Source of the DNA: an uncultured Rhodospirillaceae bacterium
GTDB lineage: Bacteria; Pseudomonadota; Alphaproteobacteria; Rhodospirillales; Casp-alpha2
Direction: 5' to 3'
DNA: 10,887 nt
NCBI GenBank assembly: GCA_913048145.1
Contig: CAJWVP010000063.1
Coordinates: 1 to 10,887, forward strand
Shown: piece by piece, positions 7,290 to 10,887 of the stretch
How positions within the stretch are numbered: position 1 is the stretch's first letter
Layout of the letters: the number at the start of each line of letters is the position of its first letter
Made by a program: the position numbers and the translations under genes
Notes under the pieces: model-generated
The model's input: only the letters and a program-made list of their open reading frames with translations
Databases searched by the model: none
Told to the model about the DNA's origin: nothing

Positions 7290-7976
7290 TTATTCCTCGA
7301 CGTCGCCGTCGACCGCATCGCCGCCGGCATCCCCACCGTCGGAACCTTCCGCAGCCTCGACACTCTCCTCGCCTTCTTCACCATCCACGTCCTCTTCGAC
7401 TTCTTCGACAATGGTCGGCGCGGCGATGGTGGCGACGGTGAAATCACGATCAGTGATCGTCAGTTCCACGTCTTCCGGGAGCTTAATAGCGCTTATGTGG
7501 AGACTGTCGCCAATTTCCATGCCACTCAAGTCAGCGGTCAAGGATTCAGGAATACTGTCGGGACGGCAACGCAGTTCGACCGCGAACCGGACGACGTTCA
7601 ACACGCCACCCATGCGCAGCCCCGGACATTCGTCCTCGTTCTCGAAAACCACTTGGACATCGATGTTCAGGCGGGTCGACGCGCTGAAGCGCATGAAGTC
7701 CAAGTGTATGGGCTGATCCGAGACCGGATCCAGCTGCAGATCACGGGCCAGGACACGGTGTTTGTCGCCAGACACATCGACTTCATAGACGCGGGCGAAA
7801 AAACCCGGTGTGTTGATCTGTTTCATCAGATCAATGGGATCAACGGAAATCAGAACCGGATCCTCCTTGTTGCCATAGATCACACCCGGCACACGTCCTT
7901 CACGGCGCGTGGCACGGGCTGCCCCCTTACCTGCCCGATCGCGAGGCTCGGCAGCGAAAGCCGTCAAATTAGCCAT
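7290..7976 (-). CDS. rplY: Ribosomal protein bL25, long CTC/TL5 form
   Basis: A 228-residue L25/general-stress-protein CTC homologue, which binds 5S rRNA in the large subunit. The N-terminal 5S-binding domain covers about residues 4-95, with the family pattern RAGKGAARATRREGRVPGVIYG (14-35) and ending in HLDFMRF (91-97). A C-terminal beta domain (about 100-187) follows. The last 40 residues are extremely acidic (Glu/Asp/Gly/Ala), which is frequent in alphaproteobacterial versions. The start is ATG at 7976 with GAGGAG at 7984-7989 and seven bases of spacing; an 18-codon in-frame extension would run through the leader hairpin and is rejected. It lies downstream of prs after a 126-base gap containing two hairpins, and pth follows after 24 bases. 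Confidence 0.95.
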   Translation of the reverse strand: MANLTAFAAEPRDRAGKGAARATRREGRVPGVIYGNKEDPVLISVDPIDLMKQINTPGFFARVYEVDVSGDKHRVLARDLQLDPVSDQPIHLDFMRFSASTRLNIDVQVVFENEDECPGLRMGGVLNVVRFAVELRCRPDSIPESLTADLSGMEIGDSLHISAIKLPEDVELTITDRDFTVATIAAPTIVEEVEEDVDGEEGEESVEAAEGSDGGDAGGDAVDGDVEE

Positions 7977-7998
7977 TGTCTCTCTCCTCAAAACGCAG

Positions 7999-8026
7999 GT
8001 GACCGGCCTCCAGGGGTGCCGGTCAC
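7999..8026 (-). promoter_or_regulatory. Leader hairpin upstream of rplY (possible attenuator or protein-binding site)
   Basis: A perfect 9-bp stem (GTGACCGGC at 7999-8007 with GCCGGTCAC at 8018-8026) closes a 10-base loop. On the minus-strand transcript it ends nine bases before the rplY ribosome binding site and is followed by CUGCGUUUU. It could be a processing or attenuation element, or a site for L25 feedback; ribosomal L25 leaders exist in gammaproteobacteria (established), but any link here is inference. Confidence 0.55.
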
Positions 8027-8053
8027 ACAAATATGCCCGAAGGCGGGCGTTTT
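8027..8053 (-). terminator. Probable (weak, possibly bidirectional) terminator after prs
   Basis: GCCCG (8035-8039) and CGGGC (8044-8048) form a 5-bp GC stem with a four-base loop. On the minus strand the stem is preceded by AAAAC and followed by ATATTTGTG; on the plus strand it is followed by GTTTT. It lies 54 bases past the prs stop and could partly separate prs from rplY. The stem is short and the U-tract interrupted, so read-through is expected. Confidence 0.5.
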
Positions 8054-8102
8054 AGCCCCATGGGACGCTTCGGTCAATCCATCTTCGCCGATCTTATCGG
8101 AA

Positions 8103-9035
8103 TTAATTGAACAGGCTAGAGACCGAACTTTCTTCGCTGATACGCCGGATCGCTTCGGCGATCAGAGGCGCGATGGTCAATTGCTCAACATTGTGCGACA
8201 CGCGAACCGCCTCAGTGGCCATGATACTATCCGTGATCACGAGGCTTTCCAGGGGCGACGATGTAACCCGGGCGACGGCGCCGCCAGAAAATACGCCATG
8301 TGTTACATAGGCCGATACAGCCGATGCACCAGCTTCCGACAGGGCCACGGCCGCGTTGCAAAGGGTTCCGGCGGAATCGACAATATCATCCACCAATATA
8401 CACCGCCGACCATCCACGTCGCCGATAATGTTCATGACCTCGGAAACACCCGCGCGCTCCCGGCGTTTATCGATGATGGCCAAGTCCGCGTTCAGGCGCT
8501 TCGCCAATCCCCGGGCACGCACCACACCGCCAACGTCGGGCGATACCATCACCAAATCTTCACCATTGCTGCGCTCTTTGATATCGCGGCTCATTACCGG
8601 CGCGGCATATAGGTTGTCTGTGGGAATGTCGAAGAAGCCTTGGATTTGGCCCGCGTGCAGGTCCATGGTTAGCACCCGGTCAGCGCCGGCTTCGGTAATT
8701 AGGTTGGCAACCAACTTGGCCGAGATGGGCGTCCGCGGCCCGGATTTGCGATCCTGGCGGGCGTAGCCGAAGTAAGGGATGACGGCCGTGACGCGTCGCG
8801 CCGAACCCCGACGTAACGCGTCCAAGGTCACCAGCAACTCCATCAGATTGTCGTTCGCCGGATAGGATGTCGATTGGATAACGAAAACGTCCTCACCTCG
8901 AACGTTTTCCTCGATCTCGACAAACACCTCCATGTCGGAAAAGCGCCGGACACTGGCTTTGGTCAGCGGCAGATTGACATAGGCGGAAATGGCTTCCGCC
9001 AGCGGTCGATTGCTATTGCAGGCAATGATTTTCAT
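8103..9035 (-). CDS. prs: Ribose-phosphate pyrophosphokinase (PRPP synthetase)
   Basis: A 310-residue class I PRPP synthetase: ribose-5-phosphate plus ATP gives PRPP and AMP, feeding purine, pyrimidine, histidine, tryptophan and NAD synthesis. Visible are the N-terminal RFSDMEVFVEI region (31-41), the ATP-binding YFGYARQDRK (88-97), the divalent-metal and ATP site MDLHAGQIQGFF (124-135), the flexible loop with DKRR (189-192), and the PRPP-binding loop LVDDIVDSAGT (214-224), whose aspartates are intact. Many bacterial enzymes read DDMIDTAGT here, so the changes are conservative. Start: ATG at 9035 gives the classical MKIIACNSNRPLAE beginning; a TTG three codons upstream is possible. The ribosome binding site is weak (TGAG). 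It is the first gene of the block with rplY, pth and ychF, behind a probable sigma-70 promoter. Confidence 0.96.
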   Translation of the reverse strand: MKIIACNSNRPLAEAISAYVNLPLTKASVRRFSDMEVFVEIEENVRGEDVFVIQSTSYPANDNLMELLVTLDALRRGSARRVTAVIPYFGYARQDRKSGPRTPISAKLVANLITEAGADRVLTMDLHAGQIQGFFDIPTDNLYAAPVMSRDIKERSNGEDLVMVSPDVGGVVRARGLAKRLNADLAIIDKRRERAGVSEVMNIIGDVDGRRCILVDDIVDSAGTLCNAAVALSEAGASAVSAYVTHGVFSGGAVARVTSSPLESLVITDSIMATEAVRVSHNVEQLTIAPLIAEAIRRISEESSVSSLFN

Positions 9036-9101
9036 GATGCTCAAAACGTCTCGAATGAATCGGGCAAATCGACCGTGCGTCGCCGATCTGAATTGTGCGA
9101 A

Positions 9102-9130
9102 AATTTATCAATCCACAGTGGCGCTGTAAA
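9102..9130 (-). promoter_or_regulatory. Probable sigma-70-type promoter of prs
   Basis: On the minus strand TTTACA (9125-9130; five of six bases match TTGACA) and TAAATT (9102-9107; four of six match TATAAT) are separated by exactly 17 bases. Transcription would start near 9095, giving an untranslated leader of about 60 bases. The spacer holds an imperfect palindrome, ACAGTGGCGCTGT (with one wobble), which could be an operator or chance. Confidence 0.5.
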
Positions 9131-9564
9131 TGTCTTCCGTCGTTCATGATGGCTCATCGACTTGCTCCTGACGTTAACTGACTGGCGGTGGCAAAGCGTA
9201 CCCAGGAACCCGGAGGAACGCTATGGCACCCCCAAAATACCTTAGACGGGGACCACTTGACTGATATTTGTCGATCCGTTGAGGAATTACGGCGTATCAT
9301 CCGCTTCAGTCGACTGGGCCGTTGATGGGGCCGGTGCCGGCTAATTCATTGTCACGCATCCCGCGACCGCCATAACGACACAGTCCAGAACCTTCGCCAG
9401 AGATCTCCGGTAGAAATCGCGGCCTGACAACAACACGTCTGCTAACCCAAGATCGTTCGTTGCCGCTGCCACGCTTCTTCACTCTACCTACGACTTGGAC
9501 CCAGAGAATCAAATAGACCCCATAATCTCACGTTTCCATCATTTCGCCTCATTCGTGGAACCGA
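9131..9564. other. Long stretch without a convincing gene between the lipoprotein gene and prs
   Basis: Both flanking genes are on the minus strand. I looked for tRNA-like ends, tmRNA tag sequences and conserved protein frames on both strands and found none. What is visible: two tiny overlapping plus-strand frames at 9223-9325 (entered separately), a perfect 10-bp palindrome CAGTCGACTG at 9307-9316, and a GC-rich inverted repeat GCCGG-TG-CCGGC at 9330-9341. A 68-codon minus-strand frame at 9306-9512 begins with TTG, has no ribosome binding site, and resembles no family I know. Confidence 0.6.
9223..9264 (+). CDS. Candidate 13-codon peptide with strong ribosome binding site
   Basis: The frame encodes MAPPKYLRRGPLD and stops at TGA. 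GGAGG at 9212-9216 is placed exactly six bases before the ATG, the best Shine-Dalgarno match in this gap. In the next frame a TTG at 9257, overlapping the stop region and preceded by GGGGA, opens 22 more codons to a TGA at 9323-9325 (TDICRSVEELRRIIRFSRLGR after the start), which read like an amphipathic helix. The two could be one small protein interrupted by a frameshift, a coupled pair, or coincidence. There is no recognised homology and no clear promoter. Confidence 0.25.
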   Translation: MAPPKYLRRGPLD

Positions 9565-10557
9565 CTATTGGCCCTTCGGGGCCGACCCGGTTTCCAACGA
9601 TAGATTTGGTGGCGGCAGGCTGGGCGCCTCATCACCCCGCACCAAATCCGTTTTTAATGCTCTCGATCCTAATGCCACGCGGAACCGGACCGCTTTCTCA
9701 GCCTGCGCAAGCACGTCCTTTATACCGCCAACGGCGGCCGTAGCGATAATAACAGCGGTTTCACCCCACCGTCCGTCAAAAGTACCCACCGGCACGGCAT
9801 TGCGTTGGACCACATTCCCAACTTTCCGGCCATCCGAAGAGGTCAACGTCCAGCTGATGGCGACGGACTGCTGTCCGCGCTGCGGCGCGCCGACACGAAC
9901 CTCCGCCCTTAGGATATGCCGCGCTGCCAGCCTTTCCGACGTCACCGCGACCTTCGCGCCAACCAACGCATAGCGTATCGCGCGGGTCAACGACTTGTCG
10001 CCATCGCCCGGCGCACCGCGGACAGGTTGCACCCAAACACCTTGGCGAATAGTCTGCACAGACCTCAAGGTCTCATCTTCTGGTTCCACCACCCTTGCGA
10101 TCAAGCGCGCGGTATTGGTGCCAAGGTTCTGGATAGCTCTCGGTGAGTCCCAATGCCAACCCTTCTTCAAGTCCTGGGAAAAGTAGAAAACCGGCTTATT
10201 ATTTTGTTCATTCAAGCTCCAATAAATTTTTATATCAGCGGCCCCGCTCTGATCTGGTGCGCGTTCCGTAACCCGGCCTGTCAACTTGTAGCGCAAGGAA
10301 CCGCCGCCTTTCGTCATCGCTGGAATCCCTCGCGCCAACAAACCTTGGGCAATGGCCTCAGACAGAAGGTTGGGCCCGCGCGCGGACGCTCCATCAACGA
10401 TGCTCACCCAAACCCCGCCATTTATATCGCGCTGGATCAATCCGGACGGGCCGAGTTCTGCCGGCGTCTGAAATGGTTTCAGCACCGGACCGCAGGCGTT
10501 CAAGGCAACAGCAATCAAGCCTATCAACATTCCCTTAATCGCGCGTTTCACAATCAT
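9565..10557 (-). CDS. Predicted outer-membrane lipoprotein with two repeated domains, function unknown
   Basis: A 330-residue protein I cannot assign to a named family. It starts MIVKRAIKGMLIGLIAVALNACG: a basic n-region, a hydrophobic core and a lipobox LNAC, so C22 should be lipidated; glycine at +2 fits sorting to the outer membrane. The mature part contains two related units. Unit 1 (about 48-157) begins GVWVSIVDGA and has W113 in IKIYWSL; unit 2 (about 173-284) begins GVWVQPVRGA and has W236 in VAISWTL. Both show an L-x-x-AI-x-x-x-L helix after the first strand. The tail is Pro/Ser-rich and probably disordered. The start at 10557 is chosen because the signal peptide begins there; a longer frame to 10689 would bury it. 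GAGGG lies about 11 bases upstream. pgeF is upstream, prs downstream after a long gap. Confidence 0.8.
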   Translation of the reverse strand: MIVKRAIKGMLIGLIAVALNACGPVLKPFQTPAELGPSGLIQRDINGGVWVSIVDGASARGPNLLSEAIAQGLLARGIPAMTKGGGSLRYKLTGRVTERAPDQSGAADIKIYWSLNEQNNKPVFYFSQDLKKGWHWDSPRAIQNLGTNTARLIARVVEPEDETLRSVQTIRQGVWVQPVRGAPGDGDKSLTRAIRYALVGAKVAVTSERLAARHILRAEVRVGAPQRGQQSVAISWTLTSSDGRKVGNVVQRNAVPVGTFDGRWGETAVIIATAAVGGIKDVLAQAEKAVRFRVALGSRALKTDLVRGDEAPSLPPPNLSLETGSAPKGQ

Positions 10558-10571
10558 CCTTGCGCTTTCCC

Positions 10572-10640
10572 TCAGATTATTGCGCAGGTCGCCAAAATTC
10601 CGAGGATCAAAAACGCTCCAAAAATATACAAATGCGGCAT
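10572..10640 (-). CDS. Candidate 22-residue hydrophobic microprotein
   Basis: The frame encodes MPHLYIFGAFLILGILATCA followed by two isoleucines and TGA, almost entirely a single membrane-spanning stretch. It ends 14 bases before the lipoprotein ATG and starts five bases after the stop of the 44-codon frame upstream, so the three would be tightly packed. The only Shine-Dalgarno-like sequence (GGGAG) is about 13 bases upstream of the ATG, too far to be ideal, so coupling would be needed. It could be a true membrane microprotein or a chance AT-rich hydrophobic frame. Confidence 0.3.
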   Translation of the reverse strand: MPHLYIFGAFLILGILATCAII

Positions 10641-10645
10641 GGCAG

Positions 10646-10780
10646 TTATTTGACTCCCAAATCCCGCCGTGAGCGCGAGAGCCTCTCATTGCCTGGCTCT
10701 GCTACCACAGCCATTTCGCCCTGATACATGCATTGGAAAACGCAGTAATCGAATGTTTCATCTCCCGTGAGATAGAACAC
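10646..10780 (-). CDS. Candidate 44-residue small protein between pgeF and the lipoprotein gene
   Basis: From a GTG at 10780 the frame reads FYLTGDETFDYCVFQCMYQ after the start, continues through VVAEPGNERLSRSRRDLGVK and stops at TAA. The composition looks protein-like: an aromatic/acidic first half with two cysteines and a basic second half. The frame is open eight codons further upstream to a TGA, without a better start codon. There is no strong ribosome binding site before the GTG. AGG stands seven bases before an ATG at 10788, which lies in a different frame offset by one base, so a lost base or a coupled start is conceivable. It begins 16 bases after the pgeF stop. I recognise no family. 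Confidence 0.35.
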   Translation of the reverse strand: MFYLTGDETFDYCVFQCMYQGEMAVVAEPGNERLSRSRRDLGVK

Positions 10781-10796
10781 GCTTTCATAGCGATAC

Positions 10797-10887
10797 CTAC
10801 TGTCTCACCAACATCACGACCGAAAGGCAGCGTCCGTAATCCTGTTCTCCGCGGTGGATTGTGCGGCGATAGCTGAAAAAGCCATCC
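10797..10887 (-). CDS. pgeF: Peptidoglycan editing factor PgeF / YfiH (laccase-domain, DUF152), C-terminal end only
   Basis: The last 29 codons before a TAG at 10797-10799 encode DGFFSYRRTIHRGEQDYGRC followed by LSVVMLVRQ. The pattern FFSYRR...RGE.DYGR.LS is the recognisable C-terminus of YfiH/PgeF-family proteins as they occur in alphaproteobacteria. Family knowledge: cytoplasmic enzymes described as correcting misincorporated residues in peptidoglycan precursors, with purine-nucleoside phosphorylase/deaminase activities reported for relatives such as LACC1/FAMIN. Most of the gene, including the metal-binding His/Cys residues, lies beyond the window edge. The usual Gln after DYGR is Cys here. 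The identification rests on this short motif only. Confidence 0.72.
   Translation of the reverse strand, partial: DGFFSYRRTIHRGEQDYGRCLSVVMLVRQ

Noticed and set aside
7167..8612. A 481-codon open frame on the plus strand
   Set aside because: It runs antisense across pth, rplY and prs, all of which show intact catalytic motifs and good starts. The frame is a by-product of their codon bias and resembles no protein family.
9306..9512. A 68-codon minus-strand frame in the gap upstream of prs
   Set aside because: TTG start without a ribosome binding site, a composition of mostly Arg/Gly/Val, and no recognisable family. A GTG inside it has only a poor AGG upstream.
10702..10788. A 28-codon minus-strand frame starting at the ATG at 10788
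   Set aside because: It overlaps the more protein-like 44-codon frame in another phase, and its translation shows no domain-like pattern. Its AGG-N7-ATG spacing is the only point in its favour.

Overview
The window reads as chromosomal DNA of an alphaproteobacterium, probably from the Rhodospirillales or a related marine lineage. I base this on the style of the proteins (bc1-type cytochrome c1, long CTC-type L25, MtnA/MtnP pair), on the gene order prs-rplY-pth-ychF, and on the fairly GC-rich coding bias. This assignment is recognition by eye; no search was run. No tRNA, rRNA, CRISPR array, transposase or phage gene was seen.

Left part (1-2165, + strand): the 3' end of petC (cytochrome c1) closes with a clear intrinsic terminator. 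A stand-alone acyl-CoA synthetase of the medium-chain (ACSM-like) type follows with its own ribosome binding site. It converges on the next operon across about 33 bases.

Middle (2192-5328, - strand): a compact four-gene operon, transcribed right to left: dienelactone-hydrolase-family protein, mtnP, a GNAT acetyltransferase, mtnA. The genes are 4-6 bases apart or overlap by 11. MtnP and MtnA convert 5'-methylthioadenosine to methylthioribose-1-phosphate and then methylthioribulose-1-phosphate. None of the genes for the later steps (mtnB, mtnC, mtnD or a shunt aldolase) is present here.

Right-centre (5527-9035, - strand): the conserved housekeeping block prs (PRPP synthetase), rplY (ribosomal protein L25/CTC), pth (peptidyl-tRNA hydrolase), ychF (ribosome-associated ATPase). 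A probable promoter lies upstream of prs, and two tandem hairpins lie between prs and rplY. pth and ychF overlap as TGATG.

Far right (9036-10887): a stretch of about 530 bases without a convincing gene, holding the prs promoter and two tiny overlapping reading frames, one with an excellent Shine-Dalgarno sequence. Next comes a 330-residue predicted outer-membrane lipoprotein built from two copies of one domain. Two very short candidate genes follow, one encoding an almost entirely hydrophobic 22-residue peptide. At the edge is the 3' end of pgeF (YfiH/laccase-domain family). The duplicated lipoprotein and its small upstream frames are the least familiar part of the window; the rest is ordinary core genome.
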